Position numbers and translations under genes: made by a program | The notes under the pieces: generated by a model | Databases searched by the model: none | What the model saw: the letters and a program-made list of their open reading frames with translations, nothing else | What the model was told of the DNA's origin: nothing | In this document: positions 27,348 to 37,053 of the stretch, piece by piece | How the letters are laid out: every line of letters begins with the position of its first letter | Numbering within the stretch: the stretch's first letter is position 1 | Source of the DNA: Bacteroidia bacterium | Lineage (GTDB): Bacteria > Bacteroidota > Bacteroidia > B-17B0 > Aurantibacillaceae | NCBI GenBank assembly: GCA_021740825.1 | Contig: JAIOZA010000011.1 | Span: 17,335-81,334, forward strand | Reading direction: 5' to 3' | Length of the DNA: 64,000 nt

Positions 27348-27758
27348 TTAATCCATTGGATACCCTTTGGCAACCCAATCAGGTTTAATGCTTTCAGGTA
27401 ATTCGAGCACCTTCGTATTTTTAAATCCTTGAGCAATTAAAAAATCGTATGCTGGTTTAATATTTGGGCAACTCGAATAGGAACAACATCCGCAATAAAC
27501 TACAATTGGTTTTGTTTTACTTTCCATTGTTAAGTAGGATTGAATCTTACTACCAAACGTAACATTAGTTGCAGCGCCAACAGCAATTGCACCTTTAATA
27601 TTTTCCATAGGACCAACGTTAAAAATGAGTGGTTTATCCTTAGCATTAGTTTTGATTTTTGTACTAAGTTCGATGGTCGTCATCATTTGTTCTTTTTTCC
27701 AAGTTGGAGTTTGAAATAATCCAAAGGCAGTAAATATCAATAGAGCTAAAATTTTCAT
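27348..27758 (-). CDS. Exported rhodanese-like domain protein
   Basis: A 136-residue protein: short signal peptide (about 1-17) and a single rhodanese-like fold. The active-site loop is VVYCGCCSYSSCPN; C89 sits where the catalytic cysteine of rhodaneses lies, with C91, C92 and C97 close by, an unusually cysteine-rich loop. It could handle sulfur or redox chemistry, or bind a metal, in the periplasm. It stands alone, between the repeat-filled gap and the antiporter gene. Confidence 0.78.
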   Translation of the reverse strand: MKILALLIFTAFGLFQTPTWKKEQMMTTIELSTKIKTNAKDKPLIFNVGPMENIKGAIAVGAATNVTFGSKIQSYLTMESKTKPIVVYCGCCSYSSCPNIKPAYDFLIAQGFKNTKVLELPESIKPDWVAKGYPMD

Positions 27759-27899
27759 AGTAATAGTTATTTATTTTTCATCAAAACTAATTACAATTTG
27801 AAAATAATAATTCTAAAAAATGCTAAAAAATCAGATAACTTAAATTTTTATAATGAATTTCATCATTCCCAAAAAAGTCAGGTGTAAAGATGTTAATGT

Positions 27900-30041
27900 T
27901 TAGTTTCCTTTAAAAATATCTTTAATCTTATCTTTTAAATGAATGACCTTTTCAATATTTTCTTTGAAAGCAGGAACAGTCATCTCAGTCATTTGTGAAT
28001 CGCTTAATGATTTTAATGATTCTGGATAAAATACAATAAAACTAGTAAACTCATTATTTTTACTTAACGTCTTTGGCATGTTATCAATGTGAAAATCAAA
28101 CGACACAGTTTGCTTTCTGCTACTTAAAAACATATATAAATCATCTTCTTTAACATGATCTATAATTTCGCTATCATCAAAACTCTTTACAATTAAGTAA
28201 TTATAAAATTCACGTTTTTTATCTTTGATTAGATTAGTAAATGCTTCGATGGTTTTATGCTGACCATAAATAATTCCATCATTTCCAAGTTGTTTTAAAA
28301 TAGTATTGATTTTACGAACAACTAAATTAAATCCACTTTCCAATTCAGAGTTTGGAGCTAATAAAACAATAACACGCTTATATGAATTTAAAGGTTGAAT
28401 AACCTTTGAAATAATAATCGATTGTTTGGTCTTCACTAGTAAATTATCTGCAATACTTCCAAAAATTAAATTGGTACCACTCTGTTGAGCTTTCCAACTA
28501 ATCAAAACATCGGAGATACTATACGCTTTTGCTGTTCGAGCAATTCCATCAACAATACTTAAATCAACTTTTTTAAGCACCTGTACTTTTTTATCTACAG
28601 ACGCAATTTGCTCAACAATACCATCAATTACTTTTTTAACGATATTAATTTTTTCATCAGCATCTTCATTTTCTTCTACAATTGATAATGGATAAATTGG
28701 TTCTTGCGATTTATCGTCTTTAATAATTAATGCTAAATCTATTAATCTGGCTATATTTTCTGGATTACTAACCGGAATTAAAATTCGTTCTGTTCTATCA
28801 ATAATTTTTTTAGAAGTTTCTTTTTCAGAGATTGCAATTTCTCGAGCAGCGCCTTCGGTAACAAATGAACTTACCATACAAGTAATTAAAATCAAGATAA
28901 TTGTTCCGTTGATAACATTTTGATCAAATAAGCCAATATCGTATCCAACTTTAATAATTGCAAGCGTTGCAGCAGCATGAGAAGCGCTTAAACCAAACAT
29001 TACTCTTTTTTCGTATTTATTATATTTATAAATAATGCCAGTAATCTCTGCTGCCAACCATTTCGTGATAAGCGCAACTCCACTTAAAATACCTGCAAAA
29101 ATTAAAGCATCAGTCCCTTTTAAAAACACAGAAAAATCAACTAACATACCTGCACTAATTAAAAAGAAAGGAATAAAAATAGTGTTACCAATAAAGATGA
29201 CACGATTCATTAATACTGAATTATGCGGTATAACTCTGTTTAATGCTAACCCTGCTAAGAATGCTCCAATAATTGGTTCAACGCCTGCTAATTCAGAAAA
29301 AAATCCGGAAATAAATACCACAGCTAACACATAAATATACTGAGAACTCCCCTGCCCTTCAATGTTTCTAAAAAACCAACGACTAACTTTTGGAACTAAA
29401 TATAAAACAGCAAAACCTAAAAGTGCTAACGAAAAAACTAACCTCATCCAAAACATGGCGTTTATTTCGCCACCCACTACATTTGTAATCACACCCAATA
29501 AAATTAAAACAGCACTATCAGTAATTATTGTTCCTCCAAAAGAAACTTGCACCGCTCTATTTTTTACAATACCCATATTGCTTACAATTGGATAGCTTAA
29601 AAGCGTGTGCGTAGAAAACATACTTGCTAATAATAAAGCAGGCCACATCGAAAACCCGAAAACATTAATACAAACAAAATAACCTATAATAATGGGAATA
29701 AAAAATGTGAAGGCTCCAAATACCAGGCTCTTGGATCTGTTTTGTTTATATTCTTGCATATCTATTTCTAAACCTGCCAAAAACATAATATATAGAAGTC
29801 CTGTTTTACTAAATAATTCGAAACTTGTTGATTTTTCAATAATATGAAGTGTATTCGGCCCAATGATAACGCCCGCAATAATTAATCCGATAATGCCGGG
29901 AATACGGAAACGTTTTAAAACTAAAGGCGCGAATAAAATAATAAGTAACGTTAAAGCCAGTATAAGAACTGGATTTTTTACTGGGAGATAATGACTAAAA
30001 AAGTCATGTATATGTTGAAAATTTCCAGTAAAGAATTGCAT
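27900..30041 (-). CDS. CPA2-type cation:proton antiporter with C-terminal USP-like domain
   Basis: A 713-residue protein. The first 400 residues form about 12 transmembrane helices of the Na+/H+ exchanger family (LPVKNPVLILALTLLIIL, GLEIDMQEY, FFLISAGMLVDF, GVEPIIGAFLAGL). The remaining 300 residues are soluble and resemble tandem universal-stress-protein folds rather than a KefB/C TrkA-N domain. It probably exchanges Na+ or K+ for protons at the inner membrane. The gene is monocistronic as far as can be seen, followed by 141 bp and the rhodanese-like gene. Confidence 0.86.
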   Translation of the reverse strand: MQFFTGNFQHIHDFFSHYLPVKNPVLILALTLLIILFAPLVLKRFRIPGIIGLIIAGVIIGPNTLHIIEKSTSFELFSKTGLLYIMFLAGLEIDMQEYKQNRSKSLVFGAFTFFIPIIIGYFVCINVFGFSMWPALLLASMFSTHTLLSYPIVSNMGIVKNRAVQVSFGGTIITDSAVLILLGVITNVVGGEINAMFWMRLVFSLALLGFAVLYLVPKVSRWFFRNIEGQGSSQYIYVLAVVFISGFFSELAGVEPIIGAFLAGLALNRVIPHNSVLMNRVIFIGNTIFIPFFLISAGMLVDFSVFLKGTDALIFAGILSGVALITKWLAAEITGIIYKYNKYEKRVMFGLSASHAAATLAIIKVGYDIGLFDQNVINGTIILILITCMVSSFVTEGAAREIAISEKETSKKIIDRTERILIPVSNPENIARLIDLALIIKDDKSQEPIYPLSIVEENEDADEKINIVKKVIDGIVEQIASVDKKVQVLKKVDLSIVDGIARTAKAYSISDVLISWKAQQSGTNLIFGSIADNLLVKTKQSIIISKVIQPLNSYKRVIVLLAPNSELESGFNLVVRKINTILKQLGNDGIIYGQHKTIEAFTNLIKDKKREFYNYLIVKSFDDSEIIDHVKEDDLYMFLSSRKQTVSFDFHIDNMPKTLSKNNEFTSFIVFYPESLKSLSDSQMTEMTVPAFKENIEKVIHLKDKIKDIFKGN

Positions 30042-30107
30042 TTTAAGACTTTATAACAAAAATAGATAATAAAATCGCACTAATTGCATTTTCAAAAAAA
30101 TACTTTT

Positions 30108-32561
30108 TTAAAATGTTAGCACGTATTGAATTGCAGCGGTTCGAGGCGATTCAATTTTAAGTGGTCTTAAGGAATATGCTTGATTTAGGATATTGTTACA
30201 AACAATAGATAATTTTTGTTTCGCATTTATTGTGTAGCTTAATCGGGCATCCCAAACGCTAATAAAATAATGACTTGACCAGAACTTTACTCCTTTGATT
30301 CTTTCTACATTTGGATAAAAACCATCCGTTAATGTTTCAATGTCTTTAAATGCTTTATCTATATTCTGCATTTTACTATAATATTTATTGCTGACCCCAA
30401 AAGCAAATCGGTAAATTTTGACCTCAACATCTAATTTAAACATATGTTTAAAACGATATTTTAGTACATTATCAGTAGTATCCATACTGCTTCTTTTATA
30501 GCTTAAATCCTGACCAAAACCTCCTAATGACTTATCTCGGGCATAAACGCTGTCAGGCGTTAAGGATATTGGTTCGATATAAGTATAACCGATTAAGGCA
30601 GAAACACCGAAACGTTTATTAGTTTCGGCAGTAGTAGCAGCTAATGACATATCAATACCTCGCACTCTTGAATCGCCCGTATTTAAAAATTTAAATCCAA
30701 CTATAGCAACATCTGGGTCCCAAACACCAAACAAGTACTCAATGGTATTATGGTATTTTTGATAAAAACCGGCTACATCAAGAAAAGCTTTACAATTTCC
30801 GATTTTAAATCCTTGTTTTAATCCAATTTCGAAACTATTACTTGTTTCAGGTTTTAAGTCAGGATTCGGGAAAATACCAAACAATCCTGCTTTAGTTGTT
30901 ATATATCTTTCTGTTATGGTCGGATATCTAAAACCTTGTCCATAGGATGATCTGATAAATGTGCCACGGGTAACTTGTAAATTTGCACCAATTCTAAATA
31001 TAGGGGCTACAACATTATTAAGATTATTCATTTTAAAATATTCATATCTAACCCCACCAGATAAGTTTAAGATTCTCCAAAATTTTTTATCTAATTGAAT
31101 GTACCCGGATGCATTGACTATCCTATTTTCAGGTGTTCCACTCGCGGCATATAAGCGTGATTTTGATTGAGAGATGTTCCCTACTAAACCACCTGTGAAA
31201 GTTAAATCGATACTTTTAAATTGACGCTGCAATTGATATTCACCAAAATACATCGTGCCTTTATTTGATTGATTATTAGTTATGACATTATCTGAATGAA
31301 AAACACGAGTTTGCAAACTGTGCCCTATTCCATTTTTAGTTTTGTATTTAATATAAGGGTCAATATTAAATAATGTTTGATCTTCTAAAAATACAGCTCC
31401 AGGGTACCCTTTATATAAACCGGAAGAATCGCCAAGCCAAGCAAAGACCATATTGGTTTTATTAAGCATAAAATTAGCATTAACTCCAAAATTCAATCCT
31501 TCGAAACGCTTGGGTCTGTATCTTAAGTTAACATTTACCCTTCCTCTCTTTTTTATCATATCATTATTAGTAAAGGTTGGTATACTATCTTCCAATAATA
31601 GAGCTTTTCTTATGGCAGGATCCATATATGGTGCCGGTGGTGGTGGTCCAATATAGCCTTGATCTACATTAAAATTTGCTCCTATAACAAAATCTAAATT
31701 ATTTTTAATGACACGAGAATGAAACAAATTCAAATTACTAAATGCGGGCAACGAATTATTACCATTACTCTTATACCAATTTTCAGCTGGTGAATTTGGA
31801 ATACTATATTGACCAGCCGAATAATTAATACTTGTTTTTGGTTTACTGCGAGGATATGCAGTGCGAATATTTATTACACCATTTAATGCTGATGAACCAT
31901 ATAATACAGATGATGCTCCTTTTATGACTTCTATTTGTTCAATATTTTCAACAGGAATATAACTCCATTCAGGTCGGCCAGCATCGCCACTTAATAAAGG
32001 TACACCATCTACCACAATGGCTACTCGACTACCGACGCCAAACGTAAATCCACTACCTCCTCTAATTTGCGGATCATTATCTATAATTGTTAAGCCGGGA
32101 ACTTGCTCTAAAACAGTTTCAATACTTGTTGTATTTTTATTTTGAATTAAACTGGGTTTAATAACTTCCATAGAAACGGTTAACTCTTCAATTTTTTGCT
32201 CAAACTTACCAGATGAAACAACGACGGTTTCTAGTGTTTTAGAGCTTTGTTTAAGTGAGATATTTTTTTGAGTAATTTGATTTTCTTTAATGAATACAGA
32301 AAATGTATCGCTTTGCAATCCTAAAAAACTGCATATGATTTTATAATAACCAGAGTCTAAAACCAAAACATAATTGCCATCAATGTCAGCAGAAGTACCT
32401 TTTGATAAATCATTTAATAATTGAATGGTGGCGCCAACGGCAGGTTCTTTAGAATCTTTATCAAATATATTTCCCTTTAAAACACCTGTTCCTGTTTGAG
32501 AATAAATAAAAAATGACGAGGCTACAAAAACTACTATTAATATTCTAGCATAAATAATCAT
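30108..32561 (-). CDS. TonB-dependent outer-membrane receptor
   Basis: An 817-residue receptor. I prefer the ATG at 32561 (MIIYARILIVVFVASSFFIYSQ), a proper signal peptide; an ATG at 32588 is possible but lies in the loop of a hairpin. Domains: CarboxypepD_reg-like (about 22-105, GVLKGNIFDKDSKEP), plug (about 115-225, RGGSGFTFGVGSRVAIVVDGVPLL, IEVIKGASSVLYGSSALNGVINI) and a 22-strand barrel ending YVLTF. It resembles BtuB/FepA-like receptors rather than SusC. The ligand is unknown. It follows a secreted T9SS protein gene, a recurrent pairing that suggests a shared substrate. Confidence 0.9.
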   Translation of the reverse strand: MIIYARILIVVFVASSFFIYSQTGTGVLKGNIFDKDSKEPAVGATIQLLNDLSKGTSADIDGNYVLVLDSGYYKIICSFLGLQSDTFSVFIKENQITQKNISLKQSSKTLETVVVSSGKFEQKIEELTVSMEVIKPSLIQNKNTTSIETVLEQVPGLTIIDNDPQIRGGSGFTFGVGSRVAIVVDGVPLLSGDAGRPEWSYIPVENIEQIEVIKGASSVLYGSSALNGVINIRTAYPRSKPKTSINYSAGQYSIPNSPAENWYKSNGNNSLPAFSNLNLFHSRVIKNNLDFVIGANFNVDQGYIGPPPPAPYMDPAIRKALLLEDSIPTFTNNDMIKKRGRVNVNLRYRPKRFEGLNFGVNANFMLNKTNMVFAWLGDSSGLYKGYPGAVFLEDQTLFNIDPYIKYKTKNGIGHSLQTRVFHSDNVITNNQSNKGTMYFGEYQLQRQFKSIDLTFTGGLVGNISQSKSRLYAASGTPENRIVNASGYIQLDKKFWRILNLSGGVRYEYFKMNNLNNVVAPIFRIGANLQVTRGTFIRSSYGQGFRYPTITERYITTKAGLFGIFPNPDLKPETSNSFEIGLKQGFKIGNCKAFLDVAGFYQKYHNTIEYLFGVWDPDVAIVGFKFLNTGDSRVRGIDMSLAATTAETNKRFGVSALIGYTYIEPISLTPDSVYARDKSLGGFGQDLSYKRSSMDTTDNVLKYRFKHMFKLDVEVKIYRFAFGVSNKYYSKMQNIDKAFKDIETLTDGFYPNVERIKGVKFWSSHYFISVWDARLSYTINAKQKLSIVCNNILNQAYSLRPLKIESPRTAAIQYVLTF

Positions 32562-32573
32562 ATTATAAATAGA

Positions 32574-32599
32574 AAACCCTAACTGCATAGTTAGGGTTT
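32574..32599 (-). terminator. Strong hairpin between T9SS gene and TonB receptor gene
   Basis: A perfect 11-bp stem (AAACCCTAACT 32574-32584, AGTTAGGGTTT 32589-32599) with the 4-nt loop GCAT. On the minus strand it is followed by TTCTATTTATA. It may terminate the T9SS gene or act as an attenuator, since the receptor's likely ATG is only 12 nt further on. Confidence 0.75.
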
Positions 32600-32619
32600 A
32601 AAAATGATTTAATTTTTGT

Positions 32620-33609
32620 TTAGTCAATAAATAATTTACCAAATTTACCTTGAGATTTGCCACTTACTTTATACATGTAAATTCCTGATTTTAATGAAGA
32701 AATAGAAATCGTATTTACAATACTGTTATCTATAATCTGAGAATAAACAATCTGGCCAGTAGCGTTGTAAATATCTATGATTGATTGTTCAGAATTTTTA
32801 TTCAGAAAATCAACATAAATGTTTTTTTCAAAATAATACACCTTAACATTTTTGGTAAATTCAGTTTCATTAATTGATGTAGTATTATTGTAAATAAGTT
32901 CTAAATCATCTACCCATAATTTACTACCAGAACCTGTTGAACCAGGAGCTGTAGTTAATTGATTATTTGATGATGTAATATTTACCATAATAAATGCTGG
33001 AGTATTTGAATTAATGTAATTAAAAGGAACTGTAAAACGTTTCCACGAACTTTGATTAGCTGCTGGGGATACATATAAAGCGTCACCAATCTTATTAGCA
33101 GATAAGTCGGGATGATTGCCACTAACTGGGGCAGCGGGATCATAATAATCACCTGAATGTAATACTGCATATACTTTAGCCTGCTCAGCTGCAGCGCCAG
33201 TTCCACTTGTGGCTTGTGTATATTTATACCAACCAACGATACTATCTGGCCTTCCGGTAAATGCTAATTTATCAGAACCAGTTGCACTAAGGTAGCCTTG
33301 CGACTTATTTGTACTTGGAGCATTTACAACACCTGTGGTTACATTACCATTAACTACAGCTAAAATATAATAAATAGTCTCAACACGAACACATGAGGTT
33401 CCTGAATGAGGAGCAGATGTCTCTTGAAAACAAGTTTGAGGACCTGTTGATGCTAAACCAGTGCCAGTTTTATTTGAATTCCATGAAGTTGGTTCAGCTG
33501 AACTACCTGAACCTCCCCAGTTTTCAAAACCAGCATTTGTTAGTTGAGTTTGCGCTAATGAAAATAATGTAATAGATAATGATAAAATTGTAGTAAACGT
33601 TTTTTGCAT
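32620..33609 (-). CDS. T9SS-secreted PCMD-like carbohydrate-binding protein
   Basis: A 329-residue protein: signal peptide (ends SLAQ), a lectin-like domain beginning QLTNAGFENWGGSG (about 22-245; the N-x-GFE-W opening and the WVDDLELIY end are typical of PCMD/galactose-binding-like folds), and a T9SS type A sorting domain (about 255-329, ending KLFID). It lacks catalytic motifs. It is probably displayed on the cell surface and acts with the TonB receptor encoded just downstream. Confidence 0.8.
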   Translation of the reverse strand: MQKTFTTILSLSITLFSLAQTQLTNAGFENWGGSGSSAEPTSWNSNKTGTGLASTGPQTCFQETSAPHSGTSCVRVETIYYILAVVNGNVTTGVVNAPSTNKSQGYLSATGSDKLAFTGRPDSIVGWYKYTQATSGTGAAAEQAKVYAVLHSGDYYDPAAPVSGNHPDLSANKIGDALYVSPAANQSSWKRFTVPFNYINSNTPAFIMVNITSSNNQLTTAPGSTGSGSKLWVDDLELIYNNTTSINETEFTKNVKVYYFEKNIYVDFLNKNSEQSIIDIYNATGQIVYSQIIDNSIVNTISISSLKSGIYMYKVSGKSQGKFGKLFID

Positions 33610-33825
33610 ATAAAATTTATTTAAGTTTTAGTCTTTTATTTATTTGAATTGTATAATAATACATAAAAAATTATTTGTAGCAAAAATATAAATAAGATTT
33701 TAGATTTTTGGTGATTTGCTTACACGTAATTTATTTGTTTTTTGTTAACCAAAATAATTAACAATAATTTTTATGGCATCTGTGCCATTTAAATATTTTA
33801 TAAGATTGTATAATTTTGATTCAAT

Positions 33826-35661
33826 TTAATTTTCCTTTTTAGAGTGTACATGAATTCCATTTTTATTAATGCTAAGTTTTGATTCTTTAGAATTAATTTT
33901 AACGCCATTGCTATCGATTTTTATTTGTGCATCTTTTGCTTTTACATCCACTCCATTTAAAGTAATACTGATATTTTCTTTATTATTATTTTCGGTATCC
34001 AATTCATTCTCTTTATTTGAATTATCATCCAAGCCATCGCAATCAAGGCATTTTAAGCCATTTTCAGTCATCATCCATTTGCGATTTACCATCTCACCAT
34101 CATACGTATTCGTCATATTTTCAATATCATAAATCAAACTTTCTAACGACTTATCTAAATAAACTACTTTACCTACTGGCAATTTTAAAATCACCTTAAT
34201 GTCCTGAAATCTAAATTTATCTGCATTATTAACTTTGAACAAATTATCAAATTCAATTAAACTATCTGTTTGAGCAACTTTGTAAGAAATGTTTTTAGCG
34301 CGATTTGTTGCAGTGCGTTTATCAGAACCCTTTGCTTCTTTTACAACTACTATAATAATTTTATCTGTTTGCGATTTGATAATATTCAATTGAGCATGCC
34401 CTAATAAGTATTTTATTCCATTATTAGTTCCAATCATATAATCATTGCTTTTTTTATAAGCTTCAAATCCTCTTTCGCCTTCCTGCTCGTCATCGCTTGC
34501 ATTTATTTCTTCAAAATCAATAGGCATTTCATTCATTTTAAGGTAAAGCGTATCATGAGGAACTACTATTGTATTTTCTCGAACTTTAGCCGTTTTATTA
34601 AAATCATTGCCCGTATTAATGGCAACATATAATAACACTACAAATCCAACTAACCAAATAACACCCGCTACCCTATTTACCCAGCGGTTAGTGTATTTTA
34701 TTTTAAATAAAAATTTCACACATGCGTAAATCATCATTATAAGTGGTGTTCCAATAAAAAAAATAATTCCAATTAAACCGATGTGAAAATCCTTACCGTC
34801 CAACAACAATAAATCAATCCACTCCTTGGCAGTAGTATTATTTGTTAAAAAAGATAGTCCGAAAACTGAGGTAAATAATCCTAAAAAAAGGATAACACCA
34901 ACAACCACCAATAAAGCAGCTGCAATCTTAAGAAAAACTCTAACTAAATAAAAAAAGACATCTATTATAAATTGAATTAGTTTTTCAGCAACATTGCGAG
35001 GCACATCTCGATTATTGTTAGCCGTATTTTTAAATTCATGGCCGTATTTTTCCATGCGTTTTTTTAGCTGCTCCGCCTCTTCTTTTACTGCTTTTGATAT
35101 ATTATTAATATCCGCTTTTTCGCCTTTCATTGCTAATTTTTCGGCAGTCGTTTTAGCTTCCGGCATTGCTATCCAAAGTATGATATATAACAAAATGCCA
35201 GTTCCTGCAAAAAATAACATTAATAATAGGGCTATTCGTAACCAAACTGAATCGAGTCCAAAGTAATGACCAATGCCTGAACACACTCCACCTAAAACTT
35301 TATTATCTCCGTCACGGTATAAGCGTTTTTTTATTACCTCTGTATTTTCATCGGATTCATTTTGATTTATTTGCGATCCGGAAATATTATCTGATGAATC
35401 ACCTACAAATTCCTCTGGCTTACCCATCTTCTGCATTACAAAATCAACATCACTCATTAAAACAACTTGTTTTGTTGAGCTAATTTTACTTTGTAACATT
35501 TCAGCAATACGAGCTTCAATGTCATTCATAATTTCAATGCCGCTTTCAGTGTTGCTGAAATATCCTTTAATTGTTGATAGGTATTTACTTAATTTATCAA
35601 ACGCATCTTCCTCTATATGAAAAATAATACTGCATATATTTATGGTTACTGTCTTATTCAT
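33826..35661 (-). CDS. PspC domain membrane protein
   Basis: The 611-residue product has an N-terminal cytoplasmic domain (about 1-95, MNKTVTINICSIIFHI) that recurs in Bacteroidota PspC proteins. The PspC domain follows (about 110-170, RLYRDGDNKVLGGVCSGIGHYFGLD) with a transmembrane segment. There are several more helices (about 235-355). The C-terminal half (about 370-611) is charged, probably beta-rich and extracytoplasmic. PspC proteins respond to envelope stress in enterobacteria; the Bacteroidota form has no settled role. It is 34 bp downstream of a PadR-type repressor gene, so the two form a two-gene unit. Confidence 0.86.
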   Translation of the reverse strand: MNKTVTINICSIIFHIEEDAFDKLSKYLSTIKGYFSNTESGIEIMNDIEARIAEMLQSKISSTKQVVLMSDVDFVMQKMGKPEEFVGDSSDNISGSQINQNESDENTEVIKKRLYRDGDNKVLGGVCSGIGHYFGLDSVWLRIALLLMLFFAGTGILLYIILWIAMPEAKTTAEKLAMKGEKADINNISKAVKEEAEQLKKRMEKYGHEFKNTANNNRDVPRNVAEKLIQFIIDVFFYLVRVFLKIAAALLVVVGVILFLGLFTSVFGLSFLTNNTTAKEWIDLLLLDGKDFHIGLIGIIFFIGTPLIMMIYACVKFLFKIKYTNRWVNRVAGVIWLVGFVVLLYVAINTGNDFNKTAKVRENTIVVPHDTLYLKMNEMPIDFEEINASDDEQEGERGFEAYKKSNDYMIGTNNGIKYLLGHAQLNIIKSQTDKIIIVVVKEAKGSDKRTATNRAKNISYKVAQTDSLIEFDNLFKVNNADKFRFQDIKVILKLPVGKVVYLDKSLESLIYDIENMTNTYDGEMVNRKWMMTENGLKCLDCDGLDDNSNKENELDTENNNKENISITLNGVDVKAKDAQIKIDSNGVKINSKESKLSINKNGIHVHSKKEN

Positions 35662-35695
35662 TTTATTATTTCTTTAAATTTTAACTACAATTATT

Positions 35696-36031
35696 TTATT
35701 TAGTGTTTTGTATGGTGGTGTTTACTGCATTTACGAGTTCTATCCATGACAGTTGTAATTCGTTTAGATAATTTTGACCTATTTCTGGTAAAAAATAATA
35801 TTTACGTGGCGGCCCAGATGAACTTTCTTCCCAACGATAAGAAAGTAATCCTGTATTTTTTAATCTAGTTAAAAGAGGATACAACGTTCCTTCCACTACA
35901 ACTAATTTGGTTTCTTTTAATTTGTCAATAATTTCTGTTGGATAGGCTTCGCCTTGCGATAGAATGGAAAGTATGCAGAGCTCAAGGACACCTTTACGCA
36001 TTTGAGCTTTTGCATTATCTGAATTTATCAT
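35696..36031 (-). CDS. PadR family transcriptional regulator
   Basis: A 111-residue winged helix-turn-helix protein: MRKGVLELCILSILSQGEAYPTEI, LVVVEGTLYPLLTRLKNTGLLSYRW, then a short C-terminal dimerisation helix. This is the small PadR subfamily. It probably represses its own operon with the pspC-like gene, the usual arrangement. A -7 element TATCTTTG lies at 36116-36123, giving a leader of about 80 nt. Two direct repeats further upstream are operator candidates. Confidence 0.9.
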   Translation of the reverse strand: MINSDNAKAQMRKGVLELCILSILSQGEAYPTEIIDKLKETKLVVVEGTLYPLLTRLKNTGLLSYRWEESSSGPPRKYYFLPEIGQNYLNELQLSWIELVNAVNTTIQNTK

Positions 36032-36115
36032 AAACTAATTGGTTTATTTATAATTATTATTAAAGCACTACTTTAAGTTATTATCTATAATTTAATAACT
36101 ACGAATTGTGCTTTA

Positions 36116-36123
36116 CAAAGATA
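36116..36123 (-). promoter_or_regulatory. Putative -7 element of the PadR-PspC operon
   Basis: The minus strand reads TATCTTTG, a perfect TAnnTTTG. The direct repeats ATAGTACC (35-42) and ATAGTAAC (52-59), at 36135-36142 and 36152-36159, lie just upstream. Confidence 0.45.
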
Positions 36124-36223
36124 TATTTTTTTTTATAGTACCTTGCTATACATAGTAACTAAAAATTATATAACTATCTCATAATCAATAGATATTTTTT
36201 TAGGTAAAGCTTTAAAAACCACT

Positions 36224-36231
36224 TATATTTG
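36224..36231 (+). promoter_or_regulatory. Putative -7 element of the terC-like gene
   Basis: TATATTTG, a perfect match, ends 16 nt before the ATG at 36248. No TTG is found at a suitable -33 distance. Confidence 0.4.
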
Positions 36232-36247
36232 CAGCCTAATTATAAAT

Positions 36248-37051
36248 ATGCACGATTTCTCGACTGATTTATCCAGCTTACTTTCTGTAAATGGCCTTAT
36301 TACTTTATTTACTTTAACTCTATTAGAAATAATACTAGGAATTGATAATATTATTTTTATTTCGATAGCAGTAGATAAATTACCGCGCATTCAGCAATCA
36401 AAAGCCAGAACAATAGGGCTACTTTTAGCTTTGGTAGTAAGAACAATTCTACTGTTTTTTATTGGCTTTATAGCGGGTCTAAAAGATCCATTTTTTCATT
36501 TGGGAGAATATGGAATTTCAGGAAAAGCACTTATTTTGCTAGGAGGTGGTTTGTTTTTATTGATAAAAACATGGCAAGAAATTCAGGAACATATTCATGG
36601 TGATGAAGATGAAATTGGTCCGGGAAAAAAAGGAAAATCCACCTTTAATGCCATAATCATGCAAATCATCATCATTGATTTTGTATTTTCCTTTGATAGT
36701 ATATTAGCTGCTGTTGGATTATCGGGTGTTGTTTTAATTATGGTCTCTGCCGTAGTAATATCTATGTTTTTAATGATTTTGTTTTCAGGTTTAGTTTCTG
36801 ATTTTATTAATAAAAACCCTGGTATTAAAATGATTGCCTTATCTTTTTTATTGGTAATTGGCGGTATATTAGTTGCAGAAGCACTAATTGATAGCTACAA
36901 TACTACCTTGGCGCATGAACACCACATTGAACTGAATAAAAACTATGCTTATATTGCATTAGCATTTGCTATGTTAATTGAATTATTTAACATTAAAGAG
37001 CGTAAGATAAAACGATTAAAAGATTTTACTCAGGAAGATAAAGAGGAATAA
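36248..37051 (+). CDS. TerC family integral membrane protein
   Basis: A 267-residue protein with about seven transmembrane helices. Family motifs are LEIILGIDNIIFI (about 26-38) and IDFVFSFDSILAAVG (about 145-159), whose conserved acidic residues lie within the membrane. TerC proteins take part in tellurite resistance and, in better-studied cases, manganese export and metallation of secreted proteins. A His/Asp/Glu-rich loop (EIQEHIHGDEDEIGPG) may contact metal. It ends 2 bp from the convergent recO stop. Confidence 0.9.
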   Translation: MHDFSTDLSSLLSVNGLITLFTLTLLEIILGIDNIIFISIAVDKLPRIQQSKARTIGLLLALVVRTILLFFIGFIAGLKDPFFHLGEYGISGKALILLGGGLFLLIKTWQEIQEHIHGDEDEIGPGKKGKSTFNAIIMQIIIIDFVFSFDSILAAVGLSGVVLIMVSAVVISMFLMILFSGLVSDFINKNPGIKMIALSFLLVIGGILVAEALIDSYNTTLAHEHHIELNKNYAYIALAFAMLIELFNIKERKIKRLKDFTQEDKEE

Positions 37052-37053
37052 AA

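Noticed and set aside
30108..33609. SusC/SusD-type glycan uptake pair
   Set aside because: The receptor resembles BtuB/FepA-type proteins and the partner is a T9SS protein, not a SusD lipoprotein; it lies outside the sugar regulon and lacks the operator.
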